NCBI RefSeq assembly: GCF_014836905.1
Contig: NZ_JACSPZ010000004.1
Span: 1-64,000, forward strand
Reading direction: 5' to 3'
DNA: 64,000 nucleotides
Origin: Solibacillus faecavium
GTDB taxonomy: Bacteria > Bacillota > Bacilli > Bacillales_A > Planococcaceae
The notes beneath the pieces are model-generated. The model made no database searches and was not told the origin of the DNA. It was given only the letters and a program-made list of their open reading frames with translations. Positions 1 through 7,000 of this stretch are shown one piece after another. The position numbers and the translations under genes are program-made. Position 1 is the stretch's first letter, and each line of letters opens with the position of its first letter.

Positions 1-42
1 GTACGTGTCAAAAAAATTTTTTTCGGCACTCAAAAATGGCGC

Positions 43-75
43 GGGCCATTGATATATCAACATTTATAGAGGGAG
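43..75 (+). repeat. yrzI leader repeat, copy 1
   Basis: The 33 bases just before the YrzI-type gene, from GGGCCATTGA to the ribosome site GGGAGG, recur on the opposite strand at 9469-9506. That copy differs only by a four-base TAAA insertion. The segment contains the 12-bp palindrome TTGATATATCAA. Being tied to a ribosome site and conserved over about 9.4 kb, it looks like a functional or co-duplicated 5' leader. The role is unknown. Confidence 0.6.
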
Positions 76-85
76 GTGATAATCT

Positions 86-238
86 ATGATATTAAACATT
101 TTTTCTGTAACGATAGCTATTACAAAACGTGAGCCTACGATCTCACTTGAGAAAGCACATCATGATAAACATGCGAAAAAAGTCTTTGAAGAGACTCGAA
201 GAAAATTAGAAAATTATGCACGTCATCGTCAATATTAA
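86..238 (+). CDS. yrzI: YrzI family small protein
   Basis: This 50-residue protein starts MILNIFSVTIAITKRE and ends in a charged helix-like tail (KKVFEETRRKLENYARHR). The hydrophobic N-terminus followed by a TITxxKR-like turn is what I recognise from the YrzI family of very small proteins in spore-forming Bacilli. The family's function is not known. The start is fixed by a strong GGGAGGTGAT ribosome site at 71-80, five bases upstream of the ATG. A second tiny ORF with its own ribosome site follows, and a terminator-like hairpin closes the pair. Family assignment is from memory of the sequence pattern, so moderately sure. Confidence 0.65.
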   Translation: MILNIFSVTIAITKREPTISLEKAHHDKHAKKVFEETRRKLENYARHRQY

Positions 239-275
239 TTTTGTTCATTCAAAAATATGAAAGGTGGGAATTGAA

Positions 276-335
276 ATGATTTATATGATTAAAAGAAGTT
301 ATGCAGTTTTATGGGTGGAGAAAGACTCCACATAG
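276..335 (+). CDS. possible micro-ORF downstream of yrzI
   Basis: A 19-codon ORF (MIYMIKRSYAVLWVEKDST) begins eight bases after a good ribosome site, AAGGTGGG, and ends shortly before a hairpin terminator. Its only support is the ribosome site, its position behind the YrzI gene and ahead of the terminator, and a hydrophobic/basic N-terminus. I recognise no family, and it may simply be untranslated leader. Confidence 0.3.
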   Translation: MIYMIKRSYAVLWVEKDST

Positions 336-371
336 CTAACTGATCTGGTAGTATCCGTTAAGCTAAAAAAA

Positions 372-420
372 GGATAGATGTAAGCAGGAATTTATTCCTG
401 TTCATCTACCCTTTCTTTTT
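372..420 (+). terminator. intrinsic terminator after yrzI pair
   Basis: The inverted repeat GGATAGATG...CAGGAA / TTCCTG...CATCTACC forms a long interrupted stem with a TTTA loop, followed by CTTTCTTTTTC. It ends the rightward YrzI transcript and may also serve the permease gene converging from the right. Confidence 0.7.
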
Positions 421-473
421 CTTCTATATTTGTAACGAAACCTTAAATTATTTAGCGCTTTTTATTCTCTTTC

Positions 474-1769
474 CTAAACGATAAACGCAAAGTATGAAAT
501 GAATAATAAACAAAGCACGTACATTATTGGATGGACTTCTTTAGATCGCTTTTGTGCGATTAAACAAATTGGATATAGAACAAAACCTAATCCGATTCCG
601 ATAACAACACTAGAAGTTAACGGCATCATAATAATTGTTAAAAATGAAGGAATCACGATTTCTAACTTCGTCCAGTTAATTCTACGGATTTCCATAGCCA
701 TTAGTGCACCTACAATAATTAATGCAGCTGAAGTTACTTCCGCTGAAATAACACTAACAAGGGGCGAGAAGAATAAAGCCACAACAAAACAAGCAGCAAT
801 GACTACAGATGTAAAGCCGGTTTTCCCTCCAACTGCAATACCTGCAGAAGATTCAACGCTTGTTGCTGGTGTTGATGTACCTAAAATAGCGCCAATTACC
901 CCCGCTGCAGAATCGGCAAGTAAACCTTTACCGATATTCGGAATTTTATTGTCCTTCATCATGCCTGCTTGACTCGTTAATCCAATTAATGCACCCGCTG
1001 TATCAAAGAAGGCTACAATTAAGAACGTGAAAATAACTGTAAGTATTTCTGGTGTGAAAATCTCATCTAAATGACTAAACACAACAGCAAATGTCGGTTC
1101 AAGGCTTGGGATACTACCAACAATTGAAGATGGCACTTCGATTTTACCGAACAGCATACCTACAATTGTAGTAATGACCATAGCGTAGAAAATACCGCCG
1201 TTAATGCCTTTTACTAACATAATGATCGTAAGGAAAATACCTAGAATGGCTAATAACGTCATCGGCGAAGTTAAATCACCAATCTTAACAAATGTATCTG
1301 GATCTGCTTGTATAATGCCACCATTTTTCAATCCAACAAATGTAATGAAAAATCCAATACCAGCAGCGATTGCGAACTTTAAATCACTTGGAATAATGTT
1401 AATAATTTTTTCGCGAATTTTAAATAAACTTAAAATCAAGAAGATGATGCCGGCAACAAAAACACCTGTTAATGTAACTTGCCAATCAATGCCCATCCCG
1501 ATACAAACTGTAAATGTAAAGAATGAGTTTAATCCCATACTCGGTGCAATAGCGATCGGGAAGTTCGCAAGTAAGCCTATAAGTAGTGTTCCGATAATTG
1601 CAGTAAGCGCTGTTGCAGTAAATACAGCACCACTATCCATTCCGGATTGACTTAGAATAATGGGATTTACCACTAATATATAAGCTATCGATAGGAAAGT
1701 TGTTATTCCTGCGAGTGATTCCTGCTTATAGGAAGTATTCCGTTCTGCAAATTTAAAAAAGTTTCTCAT
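474..1769 (-). CDS. pbuG: NCS2/AzgA family guanine-hypoxanthine permease
   Basis: A 431-residue polytopic membrane protein that imports purine bases by proton symport. The N-terminus FFKFAERNTSYKQESLAG followed by ITTFLSIAYILVVNP is the hallmark of the AzgA branch of NCS2 permeases (PbuG/PbuO). The internal GTSTPATSVESSAGIAVGG segment, about residue 300, matches the conserved substrate-site region, and roughly a dozen hydrophobic helices cover the rest. The ATG is preceded by AGGAGAA at a proper distance. A guanine-class purine riboswitch with its own terminator sits in the leader, as for pbuG of Bacillus subtilis. Purine specificity is therefore well supported by sequence and by regulation. 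Confidence 0.93.
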   Translation of the reverse strand: MRNFFKFAERNTSYKQESLAGITTFLSIAYILVVNPIILSQSGMDSGAVFTATALTAIIGTLLIGLLANFPIAIAPSMGLNSFFTFTVCIGMGIDWQVTLTGVFVAGIIFLILSLFKIREKIINIIPSDLKFAIAAGIGFFITFVGLKNGGIIQADPDTFVKIGDLTSPMTLLAILGIFLTIIMLVKGINGGIFYAMVITTIVGMLFGKIEVPSSIVGSIPSLEPTFAVVFSHLDEIFTPEILTVIFTFLIVAFFDTAGALIGLTSQAGMMKDNKIPNIGKGLLADSAAGVIGAILGTSTPATSVESSAGIAVGGKTGFTSVVIAACFVVALFFSPLVSVISAEVTSAALIIVGALMAMEIRRINWTKLEIVIPSFLTIIMMPLTSSVVIGIGLGFVLYPICLIAQKRSKEVHPIMYVLCLLFISYFAFIV

Positions 1770-1850
1770 GTTGTATTCTCCTATTTGCCAAAGTTAAGAA
1801 TGAACGAAAATCATTCTGATGTTAGTATTCAGCTATTGCATTTTTCTATC

Positions 1851-1883
1851 AAAAAAAACTTTGACCACAATTGGCCAAAGTTT
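1851..1883 (-). terminator. riboswitch expression-platform terminator
   Basis: On the minus strand AAACTTTGGCCAATT...GGTCAAAGTTTTTTTT forms an 8-bp stem followed by eight U. It lies between the guanine aptamer and the permease start, so it is the expected off-state terminator of the riboswitch. Confidence 0.85.
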
Positions 1884-1924
1884 TTCTACAATAAAGCGGA
1901 ATAAAAAATCAATAATTTCCCATT

Positions 1925-1991
1925 CCTTGTAGTCAGCTAATATCGGTAGCTGGTAGAAACTTTCAAGCCGTCTTCTTGAATTTATACAAGG
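1925..1991 (-). promoter_or_regulatory. guanine-class purine riboswitch aptamer
   Basis: Read on the minus strand the element has P1 (CCTTGTA/TACAAGG), P2 (TTCAAG/CTTGAA) and P3 (AGCTA/TAGCT). The conserved junction AGTTTCTACC lies between P2 and P3, and GAC lies just before the 3' strand of P1. The C at that last junction position is the specificity base of the guanine class (U in the adenine class). The element is about 155 bases upstream of the purine permease and is followed by a terminator. This architecture implies guanine-dependent shut-off of the permease. Confidence 0.93.
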
Positions 1992-2290
1992 TAAATCTAT
2001 TCTTTTTTAAAAACAATAGGAGAATAATATCAAGTATAATTTAAAAGGTCAATAGTATAAATTGGAACAACTTTCACAAAAAATATATTCAAAAAAGAGT
2101 GAATAGTCTAGTAATAATCGATTAAAAAAATTAAAGTAGAATAACTATGCATAAAAGCTGGAACAGCATATTATCCTGCTACTTCTTGAATGCTTTATCT
2201 ATTATAGTTATTTGTACAGTATTTACAAAATATTAAAACGAATTAACTTCTTCCGAAATATAATCCATAGTTAAGCAACTAGCTAATAAT

Positions 2291-2490
2291 AAAATAAGCG
2301 GAGTTTTTCCTGTTATCTGCAGAGTTGTGCTTGTTTTCATTAAAATAAAAGGAGTATTTCCGGTTATCTACGTTAAAACCTAAAAGTTTTTTAGTTTTTT
2401 AATCAATAGGCGGAATATCTCCGTTTATTTTGGTGATTTTTTACTTTATTTTCAATATAAGCGGAATTTGACCGTCTATTTTGGCTGGTA
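2291..2490. repeat. four-unit palindrome array A (51-61-51 spacing)
   Basis: Four imperfect palindromes of the type AATAAGCGGA-n5-TCCGNTTATTT have their GG dinucleotides at 2300, 2351, 2412 and 2463, giving spacings of 51, 61 and 51 bp. The spacer sequences are unrelated to one another. The last unit overlaps the stop codon of the adjacent acetyltransferase gene. The same spacing pattern occurs at 9151-9314 and 42979-43142. Between the riboswitch (ends 1991) and this array nothing else was recognised in AT-rich DNA. Confidence 0.75.
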
Positions 2491-3210
2491 ATCTATGCTC
2501 TCTTTAACTATCTTATAAATCCCTTTCCGATCACGGAGTTCGCATCCATTTCCCTCAAAGATTTTAATCATATTAGAATTATGTACGTCGGTGCTGCCGA
2601 CATAATAGCTTGCATGGAAATTCTTGAGTAATGCGAGAGTAATTTTATGAATAGTTCTCCCTAGGCCTTGCCCTCTAAAATTCGGGACTACACCAAAATA
2701 AAATAATCTTCCTTCGTCATCTGTTCCCATTTCAATATGAGGAATACTTATCCCTATTAAAGTTTCATTCTTCGTGAAATAATAGCAATACTTACGCCAG
2801 TCAGATCCCAACTCATTTTTAATAGATTGCATAACTTGATCAATGGGCTGCTTTATATTTTTATTGGCAGAACCCATTCGACATAGATCATACAATTCCG
2901 CAAATTCTCGTTCATCTAGCATTCCTTCAGAAAGTGAATGCCAAACAATTTGATCATCTATTTGTGGTAAATCCTCAAGTTTCCTTGTGTACTCGACAAT
3001 ACTGGAAATCTTGCTGAAATTTTTTTGAAGCAGCCAGCTTTCAAAATGTTCATCCATAAGTAAAGATAAATAGCCAATTCCCAGATGGTCCCATTCCTCG
3101 AGAATTTTTGTGAATTGCAATCTGTATTCTTCTTTTGAAACATCTTCTTTATTGATTTGATCAACAAGCCAATATTCCGGGTTGTTTTTAATGATATTGA
3201 ATAAGTTCAA
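2476..3210 (-). CDS. GNAT family N-acetyltransferase
   Basis: A 244-residue protein with a GNAT fold in its C-terminal half. It shows FGVVPNFRGQGLGRTIH (acetyl-CoA pyrophosphate loop, R/Q-x-x-G-x-G/A, about residues 173-189), then a C-terminal DVHNSNMIKIFEGNGCEL motif typical of the last GNAT strand and helix. The N-terminal 100 residues are an extra domain without a family I can name. The start is a TTG preceded by AGGGGGAG. The substrate cannot be read from sequence. The stop codon lies inside the last palindrome of repeat array A, so the array or the gene end may have been inserted secondarily. Confidence 0.8.
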   Translation of the reverse strand: MNLFNIIKNNPEYWLVDQINKEDVSKEEYRLQFTKILEEWDHLGIGYLSLLMDEHFESWLLQKNFSKISSIVEYTRKLEDLPQIDDQIVWHSLSEGMLDEREFAELYDLCRMGSANKNIKQPIDQVMQSIKNELGSDWRKYCYYFTKNETLIGISIPHIEMGTDDEGRLFYFGVVPNFRGQGLGRTIHKITLALLKNFHASYYVGSTDVHNSNMIKIFEGNGCELRDRKGIYKIVKESIDYQPK

Positions 3211-3223
3211 GTTGTTGCTCCCC

Positions 3224-3461
3224 CTAATACACCGCTCGATTTTGTTTGTCTTTTATGTACTCAGCCTTCTTTTCAAGCTTAACAATCGTATGTAAATCAA
3301 TATCAGGTAATTTTCAAAGGTTCGTCTCGCTAATGAACCTGCTAGGTAAATAGCTAAAACGTTTGACCTGATGTTAAGTCTTTTATAGCATTTTCCAATA
3401 AAATATCACGATATTTTGGTAATAATGTATCTCTTTCTAGATGTCTGTTTTCAAGTTCCAT
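3224..3461 (-). pseudogene. frameshifted small gene of unknown function
   Basis: An ATG at 3461, with AAAAGGAG about a dozen bases upstream, opens a frame starting MELENRHLERDTLLPKYRD that stops after 35 codons at a TTTT run. Reading resumes in a second frame (LAIYLAGSLARRTFEN) and, after an AAAA run, in a third (LPDIDLHTIVKLEKKAEYIK) that ends at TAG 3224. Restoring one base at each run gives a continuous protein of about 79 residues. No family is recognised. Both lesions are in short homopolymers, so either true decay or base-calling errors could explain them. Confidence 0.6.
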
Positions 3462-3581
3462 ACACATCAACTAGCTCCTTTTCAACTTTTGTAGATTCTT
3501 TATAAGATGGGCTAATTCCTTAACGCCTACCACACCTCTTTCATGAGAAGCCTAAGAACTTCATTAATATAATAAATTCCA

Positions 3582-3615
3582 CAAAAAAGGCATTAATCCT
3601 TGTTGGATTAATACC
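3582..3615 (-). terminator. terminator of the SDR gene
   Basis: ATTAATCC / GGATTAAT forms a perfect 8-bp stem with a 5-base loop. On the minus strand it is followed by GCCTTTTTTG. It lies about 80 bases past the SDR stop codon. Confidence 0.75.
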
Positions 3616-3694
3616 CTTATGTTGAAGCAGAAAAAAGTAGCACTATTTTCTCTACTATTTATTACGATTTTCGTACTGTTTCTTACAATTAAGA

Positions 3695-4588
3695 TTACAA
3701 GTCTATTGACTCGCCACCTGTTACTCCATAAATTTGACCAGTAATATAACTTGCTTCATCAGAAGCTAAAAGAACATATACCGGTGCAAGTTCTACCGGC
3801 TGTCCAGCACGACCAAGTGGAGAGTTTTGGCCAAACTCAGGGATACTACCTTCCAATTGTCCGTTATCCAACTGAAGCGGTGTCCAAATTGGTCCTGGTG
3901 CTACCCCATTAACACGTACTCCTTTAGAAGCAAAGTATGAGGAGAGCGTTACCGTAAAGTTACTGATTGCACCTTTTGTAGAAGCATAATCTAGTAGTTG
4001 TGTGGACGGATTGAATGATTGAACCGATGTCGTTGTAATAATGGCACTACCTGGTTCTAGATACTCTTCAGCTGCTTTAACCGTCTCAAACATACTGATA
4101 ATGTTTACTTTGAAAGTGTCCTCCACTTGTTTGATTGTTATTTCACTTAAGGAAGGTTGTGCAATTTGCTGCGCCGCATTTAATACGAGCGTATCCAAGC
4201 CGCCAAAAGCTTCGACTGTTTTTGTTACAATTTCAGTCGCGGCGCCCTCTTCTCGCAGATCATACGGTAGCAGTAATGCTTTTTTGCCTTCTTTTTCAAT
4301 TAATTCTTTTACTTCATTAGCATCCTTCTCTTCACCAGGGAAGAACTGGATCGCTACATTTGCCCCTTCACGTGCATAGGCAATAGCAGCGGCACGGCCA
4401 ATTCCGGAATCACCACCTGTAATCAAGGCGTTGCGCCCTTCTAGGCGATTGTGCCCTTTGTAAGATTGTTCTCCGCAATCAGGTTTTGGGCTCATATCTT
4501 TTTGGAGCGCTGGAGTGTTCTGTTCTTGATCCGGGAAGTTTCCTGTATGATATTTCTTACGTGGATCTGTTAGATGTGTGTTTCCCAT
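3695..4588 (-). CDS. SDR family oxidoreductase, general-stress type
   Basis: A cytosolic NAD(P)-dependent short-chain dehydrogenase of 297 residues. It has the dinucleotide motif TGGDSGIG (about 57-64), LVLNAAQQ (NAG region), catalytic Ser in TTTSVQS (about 188) and YASTK (Tyr201, Lys205). The 45-residue N-terminal extension rich in Pro, Lys and Gln is typical of the YdaD/GSP39-like clade. ATG 4588 is preferred over the TTG one codon upstream, with AGGAG ten bases before it. A very good sigma-B promoter lies at 4674-4699. Together with the adjacent YdaP-like gene this suggests a stress pair. The substrate is unknown. Confidence 0.88.
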   Translation of the reverse strand: MGNTHLTDPRKKYHTGNFPDQEQNTPALQKDMSPKPDCGEQSYKGHNRLEGRNALITGGDSGIGRAAAIAYAREGANVAIQFFPGEEKDANEVKELIEKEGKKALLLPYDLREEGAATEIVTKTVEAFGGLDTLVLNAAQQIAQPSLSEITIKQVEDTFKVNIISMFETVKAAEEYLEPGSAIITTTSVQSFNPSTQLLDYASTKGAISNFTVTLSSYFASKGVRVNGVAPGPIWTPLQLDNGQLEGSIPEFGQNSPLGRAGQPVELAPVYVLLASDEASYITGQIYGVTGGESIDL

Positions 4589-4673
4589 CAAAAATCATCT
4601 CCTAATCTAGTATTGATAGTAAGGAAAAATCTGAAAATCTATTCCTTTACTAATTTGTGTTACATTCCTTTGA

Positions 4674-4699
4674 ATACCCTGTGTTCATTCACTTTAAAC
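4674..4699 (-). promoter_or_regulatory. sigma-B-type promoter of the SDR gene
   Basis: The minus strand carries GTTTAA, 14 bases, then GGGTAT, a full match to the general-stress sigma-B consensus (GTTTAA-N12-15-GGGWAW). It is 86 bases upstream of the ATG of an SDR whose relatives are known sigma-B regulon members. Confidence 0.75.
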
Positions 4700-4749
4700 A
4701 GCTAAAAGTTATTATACGCAGTGTATTGAAATAGATAATATTTCTTATA

Positions 4750-4785
4750 AGTGAAGTGGTGACCGTTCATTCGATCACCACCTCT
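4750..4785 (-). terminator. hairpin after the YdaP-like gene
   Basis: GTGGTGA / TCACCAC form a 7-bp stem with a 12-base loop directly after the stop codon at 4788. There is no clear U run, so this is either a weak terminator or an mRNA 3' stabilising hairpin. Confidence 0.4.
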
Positions 4786-4787
4786 TG

Positions 4788-6401
4788 TTAGTTCGTTTCC
4801 GGGAAGAATACTTGGGCTGTACGAACATCTACCAACGTAGGCGCATTTGTATTAAGTGCCTCTTCCATTACCGATTCCAGCTCTGAATCTGAAGCGGGGC
4901 GTAGTCCTTTCCAACCGCAAGCTTCTGCCAACTTCACAAAATCTGGGTTGGTTAAATCAACTCCTACTTCTTCCTTCTCAGCTACTTTTAATTTGTCTCT
5001 TTCCATTTGCAGACTCTCATTATTTAACACAACGACCGTAATATTGAGTCCATATCGAGTAGCTGTCAATAAATCTGCAAGTACCATTTGGAGTCCGCCG
5101 TCCCCGACAATTGCCACTACTTGTTTATCTGGTTGGATAAGCTTGGCCGCCATCGCTGCTGGAAGTCCAAATCCTAATGTCCGCCAGTAGCCAGAGAATA
5201 AAACAGATTGCCCCTTTTGTCGGAAGTTCCGATTCGTCCACACTGTATTATCTCCTGTATCCAGTGCAAGAATGGCATCCGGTGCCACGGTTCTGTCCAA
5301 GGCATGCATAATTCGTGAAGGATGGACAGGATAACCTGTAGTACTGCCTTCCTTCTTATTTTGCTCCGCCCATTTTTCTTTAACTTTCTGACAACGAGTA
5401 ACCCAATCTTCTGAGCGGGAAAATCCTTGCATGCTCTCCAATATGAATGGCACAACTTCTTCTGTTTTTCCCATGATGCCAAGCTCAGTTGGAATTTCTT
5501 TTACAAACTTATCGAATTGGCGGTCAATCTGTATAATTCTTGCATTAGTCGGCACATACCCTTCTGGCCACCAAGTTGTGCCCGCAAGAAGTACCACATC
5601 TGCCTCTTTAAATAAATCAGCAGCATAAGGATTACCGCCTTCGCCTATTCCTTGAAGAACGAGCTCTGAAGATTCATTAAATAAGCCTTTGCCACCTAAG
5701 CTTGTTAGGATTCCAGCCCCCCACAGATTTGCTAGTGTTTCCAACTCCTCTGATACGGATGTAGCACCTAAGCCTGCCAAAATCATTGGCTGCTTGGCTG
5801 TTTTCATAATTCCGATTGCATGTTCTAAGCTTTCTTTCGTAAAATTGGAAGCCCCTTCTATTACATTAGGCAATGGACGCGGCTCCCCTTTAGCCGGCAT
5901 CATGAAAATGTCCTTCGGTATAGATAGATGTGTGACTACCCGCTGTCCGAGTGATGTTCTTGCCGCTTTTTGCAGAACCTCAATTGTCGCATCTGGATTA
6001 GCCAGATTAGCAGAGTAAGCAGCAAAGGGCTTCATTAGCTCCTGCTGGTCCACATATTGTGGATATTCCGTCCCAATTTTATCGCTTTGGGCCTGTCCCG
6101 TAATAGCTAACACCGGTGCTCTATCTGCATGTGCATCGCCAAGTCCATTTAAAAGGTTAGCTGCACCAGGTCCCATCGTCGCGGTGCATACCCCAAGCCC
6201 GCCTGTCAGTTTTGCTTCTGCAGACGCCATAAAAGCAGCTGTCGACTCATGCTTAACTGCAATGTATTGTATTTTATCCTGCTTAGCCAGTGCATCTATG
6301 AGTCCGAAAGTGGTATCTCCCACTACCCCGTATATCCGTTTAACGCCAAACATAGATAGTTGGTCCAGCATCAATTCACCAACTGTTCTCTCTTTATTAC
6401 C
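4788..6401 (-). CDS. ydaP: ThDP-dependent enzyme, YdaP-like (pyruvate oxidase family)
   Basis: A 537-residue enzyme of the acetolactate synthase/pyruvate oxidase superfamily. The N-terminal PYR domain carries the catalytic Glu in VKHESTAAFM (about 51) and MGPGAANLLNGLGDAH. A middle domain follows, then the C-terminal PP domain with IVGDGGLQM...VVVLNN (GDG-N metal and ThDP motif). It matches the YdaP group, annotated as pyruvate oxidase and sigma-B-controlled in B. subtilis; the actual reaction is inferred. ATG 6401 is chosen because AAGGAGG lies ten bases before it. The longer frame to 6434 would begin upstream of that ribosome site. A sigma-B-like motif and a 42-bp tandem repeat lie upstream. 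Confidence 0.85.
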   Translation of the reverse strand, partial: GNKERTVGELMLDQLSMFGVKRIYGVVGDTTFGLIDALAKQDKIQYIAVKHESTAAFMASAEAKLTGGLGVCTATMGPGAANLLNGLGDAHADRAPVLAITGQAQSDKIGTEYPQYVDQQELMKPFAAYSANLANPDATIEVLQKAARTSLGQRVVTHLSIPKDIFMMPAKGEPRPLPNVIEGASNFTKESLEHAIGIMKTAKQPMILAGLGATSVSEELETLANLWGAGILTSLGGKGLFNESSELVLQGIGEGGNPYAADLFKEADVVLLAGTTWWPEGYVPTNARIIQIDRQFDKFVKEIPTELGIMGKTEEVVPFILESMQGFSRSEDWVTRCQKVKEKWAEQNKKEGSTTGYPVHPSRIMHALDRTVAPDAILALDTGDNTVWTNRNFRQKGQSVLFSGYWRTLGFGLPAAMAAKLIQPDKQVVAIVGDGGLQMVLADLLTATRYGLNITVVVLNNESLQMERDKLKVAEKEEVGVDLTNPDFVKLAEACGWKGLRPASDSELESVMEEALNTNAPTLVDVRTAQVFFPETN

Positions 6402-6483
6402 CATAAAATATGAACCTCCTTGATAGATTTTCAAACTTGCAAGTTAGAAAGCCTATTTATATTTTTCGGTCATACTTTATTAC

Positions 6484-6508
6484 TTTCCCAAAATAACGAG
6501 AGTTAACC
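6484..6508 (-). promoter_or_regulatory. possible sigma-B-type promoter of ydaP-like gene
   Basis: Minus strand GGTTAA, 13 bases, GGGAAA fits the sigma-B consensus except for one -35 base. It is 83 bases upstream of the start codon. The -35 element falls inside the first unit of the 42-bp tandem repeat. Confidence 0.45.
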
Positions 6509-6594
6509 TTTGTTTTTTAATTGCTTTGCAAAATGAGAGTTAAGTTAACCTTTGTTTTTTAATTGCTTGGCAAAATGAGAGTTAAGTTAACCTT
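6490..6594. repeat. 42-bp tandem repeat, about 2.6 copies
   Basis: Copies at 6490-6529 (40 bp), 6530-6571 (42 bp) and 6572-6594 (partial) share AAAATGAGAGTTAAGTTAAC, then CTTTGTTTTTTAATTGCTT. Copies 1 and 2 differ by a small indel (TTAA) and a few substitutions. The repeat lies in the promoter region of the ydaP-like gene. Confidence 0.85.
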
Positions 6595-6777
6595 GTCTGA
6601 TTCCCAAATATCAAAAGAGATTAAAAGAAGTTTCACTATTTATTACGACAGCAAGGGGTTTTTACTCATAGAGAGGTAAAATACGCTCATTTAGAGCCTG
6701 GATGAATGGGATGAGGAAAATGGATTTTTAGTTCAGACATATGATTAAACGTTTATAGAGATATTTCAGTATATATT

Positions 6778-6817
6778 AAAGGACATAACTTATTTGTTAA
6801 AAAAAGTTATGTCCTTT
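6778..6817. terminator. 14-bp perfect hairpin
   Basis: AAAGGACATAACTT at 6778-6791 and its exact complement at 6804-6817 form a strong stem-loop. On the plus strand ATTGAGTTTTT follows. It lies just past the stop of the CPBP remnant, so it may be that gene's original minus-strand terminator. Confidence 0.6.
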
Positions 6818-6826
6818 ATTGAGTTT

Positions 6827-7000
6827 TTATATAAAAAAGGAGTACAACATCATAAGTAAATTCATGGAAATATGTGCAAACATATGTGCAAGCATAGCTA
6901 GCTCTAGATTGTGCTTCCAATAAATCCACTCAAAGAACAAGCCGGCAAACCCAATCATAAAGATCATTCGGAACCAAATGAACTGTCCATATTTTTTAAA
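6827..7000 (-). pseudogene. 3' remnant of a CPBP (CAAX protease-like) membrane protein gene
   Basis: An uninterrupted minus-strand frame ending at TAA 6827 encodes LFKKYGQFIWFRMIF, then FAGLFFEWIYWKHNLE, then AMLAHMFAHISMN. The last two are the final helices and HxxxH-like motif of CPBP intramembrane proteases. No start codon or upstream domains precede it, because the frame runs into the 3' end of the phosphatase gene in another register. It is a truncated relic of about 58 codons. Confidence 0.55.

Noticed and set aside
499-972. Plus-strand ORF of 157 codons opposite the permease
   Set aside because: It is the antisense shadow of the permease, with no ribosome site and no family.
2291-2490. 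CRISPR-like array
   Set aside because: Spacing is regular, but the palindromic units are only loosely conserved, the number of units is always four, and no cas genes are present.
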